From positions 1-64,000 of the forward strand of contig JAIELX010000120.1 of the NCBI GenBank assembly GCA_019752635.1: a stretch of DNA of 64,000 bases, in the 5' to 3' direction. The position numbers and the translations under genes are program-made. Positions 44,689 to 52,648 of the stretch are shown one piece after another (positions within the stretch are counted from its first letter, which is position 1; each line of letters begins with the position of its first letter). The notes below the pieces were generated by a model, which worked only from the letters and a program-made list of their open reading frames with translations, did not search any database and was not told where the DNA came from. This DNA comes from Candidatus Obscuribacterales bacterium (lineage in GTDB: Bacteria > Cyanobacteriota > Vampirovibrionia > Obscuribacterales > Obscuribacteraceae).

Positions 44689-45261
44689 ATGCGCGAAGAG
44701 CTGCCGACATTTGGAGAGTTTCTTGTTTCCCTGGATCTGATTTCCGCCGAAGAAGCTCGCGACATGGCTCGCTTGTCCAGCAGATTGGGCATGACTTTCG
44801 GGGAGTTAGTGCTGGGTTGCAAGCGCATAAATACCAGGCAACTTAATTTGTTGCACGAGACTCATTCGTTGCTGCTTGATGGAATTGTTGAAGAGCCGCT
44901 GGCGCGAGAACTGGCATTGGAATGCTTCAAGACTCAGTGTAGCCTTGAATCGCTTTACGCCAAGCATGATATTGCTCTCGGTAGTCCAAGATTTCGTCTC
45001 GGAGATCTTCTGGTCGCCACCGGAGTAGTTTCGCAGAAGGATATAGAGCCTCTTCTGGAGAAAAGTCAACGCAACGCTAAGCCGCTTGGACATGCACTGA
45101 TCGAAGCTAGGATCTTGTCTCCCGAAGCGGTGGCCGCGGCACTGAATTGCCAAATGGATATTCGATTCAAAGGAAAGTTGCCGTCGGATGCAATCTCTGA
45201 GCTGAAGGTTTTGCTGAGCAACCCGGCAGAACTGGCGGAAATCAGTGCTGCTTCGTTCTAA
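44689..45261 (+). CDS. Stand-alone MshEN-like protein
   Basis: This 190-residue soluble protein starts 13 bp after the preceding gene, with GGAGGA six bases before the ATG, so the two form an operon. It consists almost wholly of MshEN-like half-motifs. The first pair is degenerate (TFGEFLVSLDLIS and TFGELVLGCKRIN); the second pair is clear (RLGDLLVATGVVSQKDIEPL and PLGHALIEARILSPEAVAAA). No signal peptide, membrane segment or ATPase domain is present. The degenerate first pair suggests that only one site might bind a nucleotide. It presumably acts with its TPR partner; the process is unknown. Confidence 0.75.
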   Translation: MREELPTFGEFLVSLDLISAEEARDMARLSSRLGMTFGELVLGCKRINTRQLNLLHETHSLLLDGIVEEPLARELALECFKTQCSLESLYAKHDIALGSPRFRLGDLLVATGVVSQKDIEPLLEKSQRNAKPLGHALIEARILSPEAVAAALNCQMDIRFKGKLPSDAISELKVLLSNPAELAEISAASF

Positions 45262-45280
45262 GTAGATCTGAGAGCCAGTT

Positions 45281-45859
45281 TTATGGCTTCGAAGGCTTGA
45301 TGGTAGCGGTAACGGACTTCTGTCCGTTGCGGAATATCCACGGCGGCACCGGGTTTGCTGTTGCCCAGAGGCCAAGTTTTGCTGATTTGGCACTCTGGTG
45401 AAGATTCTTCAGTGTTTTGTCTGACGGGGCGTACTTGTCGCTCCACCAGGCCAACCCCTTGCGCACCAGCTCCTGATTCAGGTCTGTACCGTCACTAAGA
45501 GTGACGTCGGCAATTACGCGCCCTCTCGGGTCCGTACCATGCGGTTTTATTGTTATGGTTTTCCCGAAACAACTGTCAACGGTAAACTTTCGAGCTTCGG
45601 AGCCGAATTCCTGTTTGAGCTCGGGGCAATCCACCCCGTAAAGAATCACCTTTTCGCTGTTTCTGTCTCGCGATACGAGAAGCGAATCGCCGTCTGTGAC
45701 TGAAACTACCTGTGCTTTGTATTCTTCCGCTTGGACGGGCGCGGAAAGCAGGAGGCTCTGAAAGAAGACGACCCCGGCGAGTAAAGGGAATTTCGACGGT
45801 GTGCCCGGGGCAGGCGCTAAATGCTTGAACCGCTGATCGCGCTGACAGGGTATTCTCAT
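45281..45859 (-). CDS. Secreted thermonuclease-like (SNase) protein
   Basis: This 192-residue protein has a hydrophobic signal segment (residues about 24-44, cleavage near VQA/EEY) and a complete staphylococcal-nuclease fold. VVSVTDGDSL (51-60) carries the metal-site aspartates, ILYGVDCPE (72-80) is the second strand motif, DPRGRVIADV (110-119) carries a catalytic arginine, and ELVRKGLAWW (130-139) carries the C-terminal arginine. Family members degrade DNA or RNA with calcium outside the cell. It converges on the MshEN gene with a 19-bp gap. The N-terminal 23 residues are basic and long for a signal peptide, and no better start is in frame. Confidence 0.88.
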   Translation of the reverse strand: MRIPCQRDQRFKHLAPAPGTPSKFPLLAGVVFFQSLLLSAPVQAEEYKAQVVSVTDGDSLLVSRDRNSEKVILYGVDCPELKQEFGSEARKFTVDSCFGKTITIKPHGTDPRGRVIADVTLSDGTDLNQELVRKGLAWWSDKYAPSDKTLKNLHQSAKSAKLGLWATANPVPPWIFRNGQKSVTATIKPSKP

Positions 45860-46053
45860 CGATTGCTTCGCCCCCGGAGATTGAGGGCTTCATTCTAACA
45901 AATTTGTGTCCGAAAAGTGGCTCTGTAACAGCACCAAGGCGATTCACGATTAGTTCACGAGACATTTAATTGACCGGGACCCGCGCTCTGAAGACAATAC
46001 TGTCATGGTCAGTTTGGTGCGCTGCGGGCGAACGGCGCAGGGGGAGGAAGACC

Positions 46054-46287
46054 GTGGTATGTTTTGATGTTGAAACCGAGAACACACTCTGTTTGCAACT
46101 GCGGGCGCTAATTGAAGAGTGGGGCGCGGAGCATGTGCGTCTGAGAGTTCCGCGTACGTGGAAAAGGTTTGGCGTAACCAGAACAGGCCGGGTCGTTCTG
46201 GAGTTTTCCGAGCTTGCTCGCATTGTGATAAGTGTTGTTCATCCGGAGTACCACTTGGACGTGGAGGTTGCCTGCACCCAACTGTAG
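46054..46287 (+). CDS. Small hypothetical protein (GTG start)
   Basis: This 77-residue frame begins with GTG at 46054, preceded at six bases by GGAGGAAGACC. The product (start VVCFDVETENTLCLQLRALI) has regular hydrophobic spacing and no signal peptide. It lies in the gap between the divergent nuclease and patatin genes, where reading frames on the other strand are less protein-like. No family is recognised. The case rests on the ribosome site and composition. Confidence 0.5.
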   Translation: MVCFDVETENTLCLQLRALIEEWGAEHVRLRVPRTWKRFGVTRTGRVVLEFSELARIVISVVHPEYHLDVEVACTQL

Positions 46288-46362
46288 TTTTGCTTGACAA
46301 GCGTGTAGGGCTGCGACGGAGTGGTATTATGAGGCGTCCTTGAGCCGACCACATGGAGCGCC

Positions 46363-47394
46363 ATGCGAAGCATTGGAATATTCATCAGCGTTTTGCTAAC
46401 AATTCTTCTTTCTGTTCCTGCAGCTAATGCACAGAGGTTTGTCCAAACATCGGCGGCCAACGCTACCGAAGCTCAGCAACTGAAGCGCGACATTACCGGC
46501 AAGCCGAAGATCGGTTTGGTGTTAGGTGGTGGTGGCGCTAGAGGCGCAGCGGAAGTCGGCGTTCTGAAAGTGCTTGCCAAAGAAGGCATTAAATTTGACT
46601 ACGTCGTTGGCACCAGTATCGGATCCGTAGTCGGCGGGTTCTACTGTTTGGGCGCGACTCCCGAGCAAATGGAAGAACAGTTCGAGACCGGCAAGGTCAT
46701 GCGTCATTTCATGTCTGTTCCACTGCCGTTTCGCATAGTCATCGCGCCAATCACCATGATTCCTCGGCTGTTCGGCTCCAAGTCCTACGACGGACTTTAT
46801 TCGGGCACTACTTTTCGCAAGTATCTGGTCGGAAAAATGTCTGCGCATGATCAGAACATTGAAAACCTCAAACCCACATTTGCTGCGGTCTGTCTCAATG
46901 TAATCGACGGTAAACCATACATGATTCGGTCCGGCAATCTCGGATTGGCTATGGAAGCTAGTTGCGCGGTGCCGGAGCTGCGCAAGCCGATTGAGATGGA
47001 CGGACAATTGTTTTGCGATGGTGGCGTGGTTTGCAATTTACCGGTGAAACAGTGCCGCCAGTTGGGCGCCGATTTCGTCATCGCTGTGAACATAGACGAG
47101 CCATTCAAGCCTATTCCGCTGCATGATTTGACGAAAGTTGGCAGTATGGTGAAGCGGATGTTGACCTGGGAACTCCACGATATGGATGAACCTCAGGCAA
47201 TGATGGCCGATGTCGATATTCACCCGGACACTACCGGAATATCATTAATTAGTACCAAGAAAAAAGATGCTAAAAGAGGCGTTATTGCTGGAGAAGAAGC
47301 CGCTAGAGCAGCGTTGCCCGAGATTCGCAAGAAGCTTGCCGAGATTGGTATTACATATAGTGCCCCGGCCGCAGCGGCAGGCAGCGCGAATTAG
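46363..47394 (+). CDS. Secreted patatin-like phospholipase
   Basis: This 343-residue protein has a signal peptide (MRSIGIFISVLLTILLSVPA, cleavage near NAQ). The patatin features are complete: glycine-rich oxyanion loop GGGGARG (55-61), nucleophile Ser85 in GTSIG, and Asp219 in DGG (FCDGGVVCNLPV). The RssA-like family hydrolyses acyl chains of phospholipids. The export signal places it in the periplasm or outer membrane, although no C-terminal barrel as in PlpD-type proteins is present. It is transcribed alone and converges on the gene at 47412. Confidence 0.9.
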   Translation: MRSIGIFISVLLTILLSVPAANAQRFVQTSAANATEAQQLKRDITGKPKIGLVLGGGGARGAAEVGVLKVLAKEGIKFDYVVGTSIGSVVGGFYCLGATPEQMEEQFETGKVMRHFMSVPLPFRIVIAPITMIPRLFGSKSYDGLYSGTTFRKYLVGKMSAHDQNIENLKPTFAAVCLNVIDGKPYMIRSGNLGLAMEASCAVPELRKPIEMDGQLFCDGGVVCNLPVKQCRQLGADFVIAVNIDEPFKPIPLHDLTKVGSMVKRMLTWELHDMDEPQAMMADVDIHPDTTGISLISTKKKDAKRGVIAGEEAARAALPEIRKKLAEIGITYSAPAAAAGSAN

Positions 47395-47411
47395 TTTTGA
47401 TTAGTTGGTTG

Positions 47412-47843
47412 TTAAGACGACTGATCTTCGCAGGCTTCCAGTGCGGACATTGCGATGCTCCTCGCTCGGATTGCCGCGGCGTTCTGATTCAGGCAAGCGA
47501 AGAATCGCGTTTCAAACTCGTTTCCGTTGTCTTCCGGTTCCAGGAGCCGTCGGACTTCTACCAGTAATGGAGGTACATGATAGGCCGGCGCCGGTTTGCG
47601 CACGCTAGTCATGTCGTCTACAACAATAATCATCTTGGACAGCACGCGAAGCCAGGAAAATTCCTCGGCGCTTAGCAAGAGCTGCAGCATTTCATTGTTG
47701 GAAACGGGACCTTTAGTTCGCTCATATTCGGCTCGTTCGGCATCTACCAGGACTTTGTGCAAGTCCAGCATTGATTGCTGAAGGTGATTCAGGTTTTTCC
47801 GCATTGTTGCCGAGACTGGAAAAGCCGATTCCTGCTGCCCCAT
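47412..47843 (-). CDS. Conserved hypothetical helical protein
   Basis: This 143-residue soluble protein contains RKNLNHLQQSMLDLHKVLVD, then AERAEYERTKGPVS and LSAEEFSWLRVLSKMIIVVD. I recall this pattern from an uncharacterised family scattered through proteobacteria and other bacteria. The ATG at 47843 follows AAGAGGT at six bases and is chosen over the open frame beginning at 47870. No catalytic motif is seen. Function is unknown. Confidence 0.72.
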   Translation of the reverse strand: MGQQESAFPVSATMRKNLNHLQQSMLDLHKVLVDAERAEYERTKGPVSNNEMLQLLLSAEEFSWLRVLSKMIIVVDDMTSVRKPAPAYHVPPLLVEVRRLLEPEDNGNEFETRFFACLNQNAAAIRARSIAMSALEACEDQSS

Positions 47844-47916
47844 TTTTGACCTCTTGTAAAGGACGAACACTTGCAGGAACTATTCAACCACAGACAAGGA
47901 CCTTCTCGATCCAAGC

Positions 47917-48111
47917 TTAGCGGTTAACAAAGAACCAAATGACCAGGCAAATGGCCACGAAGACAACGAATAGGATTGCGGATGCCCATAACAGCCATAT
48001 TCGAGCAATCGTGGACAATCTCTCCTTCAAGAAATCTATTAGTTTCTTGAGAAGCATTTTGATGATGTTTTTCAGTCGCTTCATTCGCTGGTCCTTGAAT
48101 TCTGCTTTCAT
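47917..48111 (-). CDS. Small single-pass membrane protein
   Basis: This 64-residue protein has a basic, helical N-terminal half (MKRLKNIIKMLLKKLIDFLK) and one strong C-terminal membrane segment (IWLLWASAILFVVFVAICLV) ending FFVNR. The start could be the ATG at 48111 or the next one at 48084; neither has a strong ribosome site. The N-in, C-terminal anchor layout with an amphipathic basic helix resembles small stress or membrane-curvature peptides, but no family is recognised. Confidence 0.55.
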   Translation of the reverse strand: MKAEFKDQRMKRLKNIIKMLLKKLIDFLKERLSTIARIWLLWASAILFVVFVAICLVIWFFVNR

Positions 48112-48149
48112 CTTACGTTGAAAGCGGAACCTTACGCAAGGACAGATAG

Positions 48150-49058
48150 TTAGCCGGGTCTCTTTCTGAGAGACGGGAACTCCTTTTCTTGCTTGTCGAG
48201 CCAGTGGCGCATCAGGTCGGAGGAGACATCCATCATAAACCCTGTATCGTCCCATCCGACAGCCTCAGACATGGCATTTTCCAAAAGATCATCCTTGCTG
48301 ATTCCGCTGTTGTCGAATCCCCACTCGTCGTTCGAGGCGCCTTGGAGTCTTTCGTAATCAGATCGCATCTTCTCGAGCACTTTCTTGTCGTCTGAGTTTT
48401 CTGCTGCGTTGTCGATTGCTTTGCCTAGTTCAGAGGCGCTGAGAAATCCGTCCTTGTCCGTATCGGCGCTGTCGAATTTTTGCTTTCCGTAAATCGACAT
48501 ATCCGATGCGTCTTCATACCGCTCGGAAAGATCGCGGAACTCTTTCAGATCTGCGCGCGTAACTCCGTTGTTTTCGTCACCGAATTCATCGTTGGAGCGT
48601 TCTTCAATTTCGTTCTGATGTTTTTGCATTAGCTCAACAGCCTTGCGATCTTCGCCTCGCAAGCACTGATCTTTCAGAGCAGTTTCGAATTCTTCTTCTG
48701 AAAGAAAGCCGTCTTTGTCGGCGTCGACGCGATCGAAATTCTTATCGGCATAATCGTTGAGGTCTTTGAGGAAATTTAGTTGTTGTCCGTGAGGCTGCGG
48801 AGGATCTTCGGGGCAGGATAGCGGTTCTGCTTCGCGTGGCTCGTTGGCGGATACAACTGAATCTCCGGTTCCGTAGATATTGCTGTCGAAATCGAGATAG
48901 CCGCTTGAGGGTTGGTTTTCTCGCGGGAGCCCTCCGAGGGCGTTCTGCCTCATGCCGTCCCACATTTGCGCTGAAAGATCACCGTGACTGCCGTCTGCTG
49001 TCCGAGCGGCGTTGTCTGTTGCCTGGTAACTCTGCAAATCGCCATGGGGCACTGCCAT
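48150..49058 (-). CDS. EF-hand calcium-binding protein
   Basis: This 302-residue protein has no signal peptide and no membrane segment. Two EF-hand pairs are visible: DADKDGFLSEEE (112-123) with the shortened DENNGVTRAD (161-170), and DTDKDGFLSASE (199-210) with DNSGISKDD (249-257). The two halves therefore look duplicated, each with one canonical and one abbreviated loop. GAGGACAAACAA precedes the ATG. The N-terminal 90 residues are hydrophilic and probably disordered. It is likely a calcium sensor or buffer; its partner is unknown. Confidence 0.82.
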   Translation of the reverse strand: MAVPHGDLQSYQATDNAARTADGSHGDLSAQMWDGMRQNALGGLPRENQPSSGYLDFDSNIYGTGDSVVSANEPREAEPLSCPEDPPQPHGQQLNFLKDLNDYADKNFDRVDADKDGFLSEEEFETALKDQCLRGEDRKAVELMQKHQNEIEERSNDEFGDENNGVTRADLKEFRDLSERYEDASDMSIYGKQKFDSADTDKDGFLSASELGKAIDNAAENSDDKKVLEKMRSDYERLQGASNDEWGFDNSGISKDDLLENAMSEAVGWDDTGFMMDVSSDLMRHWLDKQEKEFPSLRKRPG

Positions 49059-49437
49059 TTGTTTGTCCTCGTTGCCTGTCGAAAACGTCTACAATCTTGC
49101 CCGGCTGAATTAGGCCGCAACCATAAATTCATTGCTAAGTCCTCGGCGTTGTAAAGAGGAATCGGCTATTGTATTTACATGACCAAGCAGATGGTTATGG
49201 ACAACAACAGCAAGAAAAGAAGAACAGCGTTTGTTGTGTTGAATTCGGTGTATCCGCCGAGAATTGAGTTTCCCTGCGACATCAAATTGAATCCACGCAC
49301 AACGGCATGAATCAGGCCGATTGAGCGGGAGCTGACGCAGCCTATGGACCCGGGCGGCGCTCAGTTGGTGATCGTACGCTAGCGGATGAAATGACTAGAA
49401 CGGGTCCTTGAGGCTCGAAGAAGCCTTTGGAGATCAA
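49059..49437. other. Intergenic leader of the SPFH gene
   Basis: This 379-bp gap lies between the divergent EF-hand and SPFH genes and must contain both promoters, though none is clear by eye. A 43-codon frame at 49179-49310 has no ribosome site and was not called. Confidence 0.5.
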
Positions 49438-50688
49438 ATGAAAATTGGAAAGACAGGGTTCATCGTCGGGGGTGTTTCGATCCTGTTCGTAGGGCTGGCA
49501 GTGGTGTTTCTGGACGGTGCCATCGCTACCAATGAGGCTAACTCGATCATGGTTGTGCAACTGCCGATTGTCGGCACGCTGAACTGGTATACCACGCCCG
49601 GTACGCAAATGAGTTGGTGGGGGCGTGTCACCAGGTATCCCAAGCGAGAGCAGTTCTGGTTCTCATCGAAGAATGATCAAGGTGAGCACGCAAAAGACGA
49701 GTCGTTGCGAATTCGATTCAACGACGGTGCTGGAGCCACCATAAGTGGTTCTATCAGTTGGGAAATGCCGATGGATGTCGACCACCTGAACAAAATTCAC
49801 TCTAAGTACGGCAGTCCGGAGGCGGTTACAAAACAGCTTGTTAGAACGGTACTGGAGAAGGCCGTGTACACCGCTGGACCGTTGATGAGCAGTACCGAGT
49901 CATACGCTGAACGCAAAAACGAATTACTGGCCGACATTCAAGAGCAGATCGATCTGGGCGTGTTCGAAACAGAGACCCAGCCTCAGCGAGTCAAAGATCC
50001 AATGTCAGGGCAAGACAAAACCGTGAATATTGTTCGGGTTAAGCTGGAAGCAGGCAAGCCGAAGCACGCGGTAGAATCTCCGCTGAAAGAGTTTGGCATT
50101 TTGACCTATAACCTGTCGATGAACGACATTCACTATCCTGAGGAAGTTGAGAAGCAGATCGCTATGCAGCAGCAAGCCATCGTAGGCGTTTCGATAGCGA
50201 TCGCAGAGGCAAAAAAAGCTGAGCAGGCTGCGATTACTTCGGCTAAGCAAGGTGAGGCCGAGGCTGCAAAAGCTAAATGGGCGCAGGAAGTTGAGAAAGC
50301 CACAGCTGTAACTTCGGCTGAGAAACTGCGCGATGTGTCGGCGCTTGCTGTGGAAACTGCGCAAAACGAAAAGAAAGCTGCGATCCTTCGCGGTGAGGGT
50401 GAAGCTGCTGCGCGTAAGCTGGTAATGACGGCCGACGGCGCTCTGGACAAGAAGTTGGCGACATATGAACGGGTTAACGGGCTGTATGCAGAAGCGATCA
50501 AAGGCTATGGCGGTAGTTGGGTCCCCAGCATTGTCATGGGCGGTGGCAGTGGCGGCAGCGGCGGTGGAAATGCTGATGCTGTAGCGGGTTCGGGCGCACA
50601 ACAACTCATCAGTTTGCTAAGCGCTAAGACCGCCAAGGACCTCTCTCTCGACTTGTCAGTGCCCAAGATGAGCAAGGAGGAGAAGTAG
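49438..50688 (+). CDS. SPFH/Band 7 (flotillin-like) membrane protein
   Basis: This 416-residue protein is anchored by one N-terminal membrane segment (GFIVGGVSILFVGLAVVFL). The SPFH domain (about 30-220) follows, then an Ala/Glu/Lys-rich coiled coil (about 235-335; EAKKAEQAAITSAKQGEAEA), a glycine-rich linker (GGGSGGSGGGNAD) and a short tail. TTGGAGATCAA supports the ATG at 49438 over an upstream start. Members form membrane microdomain scaffolds or large oligomeric rings. No NfeD partner is next to it. It is transcribed upstream of the TPR-hydrolase gene with a 74-bp gap. Confidence 0.88.
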   Translation: MKIGKTGFIVGGVSILFVGLAVVFLDGAIATNEANSIMVVQLPIVGTLNWYTTPGTQMSWWGRVTRYPKREQFWFSSKNDQGEHAKDESLRIRFNDGAGATISGSISWEMPMDVDHLNKIHSKYGSPEAVTKQLVRTVLEKAVYTAGPLMSSTESYAERKNELLADIQEQIDLGVFETETQPQRVKDPMSGQDKTVNIVRVKLEAGKPKHAVESPLKEFGILTYNLSMNDIHYPEEVEKQIAMQQQAIVGVSIAIAEAKKAEQAAITSAKQGEAEAAKAKWAQEVEKATAVTSAEKLRDVSALAVETAQNEKKAAILRGEGEAAARKLVMTADGALDKKLATYERVNGLYAEAIKGYGGSWVPSIVMGGGSGGSGGGNADAVAGSGAQQLISLLSAKTAKDLSLDLSVPKMSKEEK

Positions 50689-50762
50689 TCCTTAGACACA
50701 TTGCCTGGTTAATCTGTGACTGTTAGCGCGATAATTCGCATTAAGCGATGAGAGGGATTTTC

Positions 50763-52547
50763 GTGAAACGCGCAGTCTTCAGCAAAACAGCTTTGTGCAT
50801 TTTGGCAGTGTTGATTTCCGGAGTGTTCGGTCGGGCTCAAGCCGAGACCACAACAACCACTACCACTACCGATTCGCTCTCCGGCAGTCAACCTGCTGCA
50901 ATTGGAACCACAACTCAAGACAAAGAAGCTGCCAGACTATCTGCAATAGAGCATCTTGATCGAAACGAGTTTGATAAGGCCGAGCAGATTCTGCGCCACT
51001 TGCTAAAGAATGATGATGCCGATACGCAGATGGCACTTGCTGGGGCGCTCTTTCGCAAGGGGGAATTTGATCAAGCGAAGACATTGTGTGAGCAGGCGCT
51101 GAAAAGCCCGAGCGGCGAGCACTATACCAAGGCGATGATCAAGTTGGGAATCGCTGAGTGTTTGCTGAAACAGGATTCGTTGCCGCATGCACGTGCTGCA
51201 TTTGAGGACGTTTTGATCAACCTGGACAAGGCCAAGGACCCAACACTCGTAGCTGGTCTGGCTCTGAAAGGTTTGGGGGCATGCAATGAGAGAGAGCGTC
51301 GCTTCGAGGATGCGGCGCGTGCTTACGAAGAAGTTGCTCGCTTGTATCGAGAATTCTTTGGACCAGATGATACCAATTATGGTTGGGCCTTGCTTCAGCT
51401 ATCAACTGTTTATCGCAGTTTAGCAATGCCGGAACAGGCGAGGAACGTTTACGAAAAGAGCATTTGGATCTTTCGCGAAGCAAACTACAAGCGTTTGATG
51501 AAGGAGTTCGACAAGGAGAGCATAGACCCGGTACAACTTCGCAGTTGCCTGTTCGGCAAGGGGGACTTACCCGAATACAAGTGCGGCGACTCCTCATTAC
51601 AGGGTTTGAGCAGATATCTTTCTTCAACCAATCAAAAGATGACACTGCCAAATTGCACTTGGCGTAAGCACTTCAACCAAACTGAGGCTCCGGGCTGGGT
51701 TTGGGTTGATCCTCGTATTCCCGTTAAACGGGTTCTGATTTGCGTTCATGGATTAGGGCTTCATAATAGGTCTTATGAATCATTTGCGAAGCTGATTGCT
51801 GCCGAAGGAATCATGTCTGTTTCATTTGACGTTCGCGGATTCGGTTCGAACCTTGAGTCCGACGGACGTGACACCTTGGATTTGGATGGCTGCGTCAATG
51901 ATTTGAAGGCAATTGTCAATTTGCTGCGACGTGACTATCCAGAGCAGCCACTCTTCTTGTTGGGCGAGTCGATGGGAGGCGCGATTGCGCTAAAAGTGAC
52001 CGCTGAATCTGAATCGAAACTCAACGGACTGATTTGTTCAGTTCCTGCAGGGGCCCGCTACAAGGCTGCTACCACCGCGCTTAAAGTTGGTTTGCACTAT
52101 TTGACTGACAAAAACAAACCGATGGATATTGGTGGGCAAGTGATCGATCAGGCAACAAACGAGCCGGCATTGCGCACATCCTGGTCTGCTGATCCTCGTG
52201 CTCGTATGCGACTGACACCGGCGGAGTTGATGCAGTTTGATTCTTTTATGGACCACACAACTACTTCTGCGCGGGCTATCAAGACGACACCGGTCATACT
52301 GTTTCAGGGGGACGATGATCGATTGGTGAAGAAAGAGGGGACTCTTCGCCTATTTGAGGAGTTAGGTACGCCAGAGAAAACTCTGGTTCTTCTCGGCAAA
52401 ACAGAGCATCTCATTTTTGAGGCCGGCCAATTTAAAGATGACATCACCATCGGTGTGTTGGGATGGATGCGTTCTCATAGCAATGAACGGTCGACGTCGA
52501 CTCCGATTTCGAGTCGCTCAACTCAAATTACTTCCAGCGCCAACTGA
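50763..52547 (+). CDS. Secreted TPR-alpha/beta hydrolase fusion (lipase-like)
   Basis: This 594-residue protein has a signal peptide (MKRAVFSKTALCILAVLISG, cleavage near AQA/ET), a Thr-rich linker, about four TPR units (residues 55-250; FDKAEQILRHLL, FEDAARAYEEVA) and a monoacylglycerol-lipase-like hydrolase (315-570). The triad is Ser403 in GESMGG, Asp519 in GDDDRLV and His549 in KTEHLIFE, with an oxyanion HGLG. GAGAGGG seven bases before GTG at 50763 favours that start; an ATG 15 bp upstream would add five residues. TPR and lipase in one exported chain suggest a scaffolded enzyme in the envelope. The lipid substrate is unknown. Confidence 0.83.
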   Translation: MKRAVFSKTALCILAVLISGVFGRAQAETTTTTTTTDSLSGSQPAAIGTTTQDKEAARLSAIEHLDRNEFDKAEQILRHLLKNDDADTQMALAGALFRKGEFDQAKTLCEQALKSPSGEHYTKAMIKLGIAECLLKQDSLPHARAAFEDVLINLDKAKDPTLVAGLALKGLGACNERERRFEDAARAYEEVARLYREFFGPDDTNYGWALLQLSTVYRSLAMPEQARNVYEKSIWIFREANYKRLMKEFDKESIDPVQLRSCLFGKGDLPEYKCGDSSLQGLSRYLSSTNQKMTLPNCTWRKHFNQTEAPGWVWVDPRIPVKRVLICVHGLGLHNRSYESFAKLIAAEGIMSVSFDVRGFGSNLESDGRDTLDLDGCVNDLKAIVNLLRRDYPEQPLFLLGESMGGAIALKVTAESESKLNGLICSVPAGARYKAATTALKVGLHYLTDKNKPMDIGGQVIDQATNEPALRTSWSADPRARMRLTPAELMQFDSFMDHTTTSARAIKTTPVILFQGDDDRLVKKEGTLRLFEELGTPEKTLVLLGKTEHLIFEAGQFKDDITIGVLGWMRSHSNERSTSTPISSRSTQITSSAN

Positions 52548-52648
52548 GGCTCATCCGATTGGCGGGCAAAGAAGCTCGTTTCGAAAACTGAACATTTTCC
52601 CAACGAAGTCTCTCGATAATTTCTCCAGTCATATTGGGGAGACGCTCC

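Noticed and set aside
45274..45290. Small hairpin between the convergent MshEN and nuclease genes as a terminator
   Set aside because: The stem is only five base pairs (AGCCA / TGGCT) and no T-run follows on either strand.
46294..46330. TTGACA followed by TATTAT upstream of the patatin gene as a promoter
   Set aside because: The two elements are 25 bases apart, too far for a sigma-70 promoter, and no -10 is at 17 bases.
49179..49310. 43-residue plus-strand frame ahead of the SPFH gene
   Set aside because: No ribosome site and no recognisable features.
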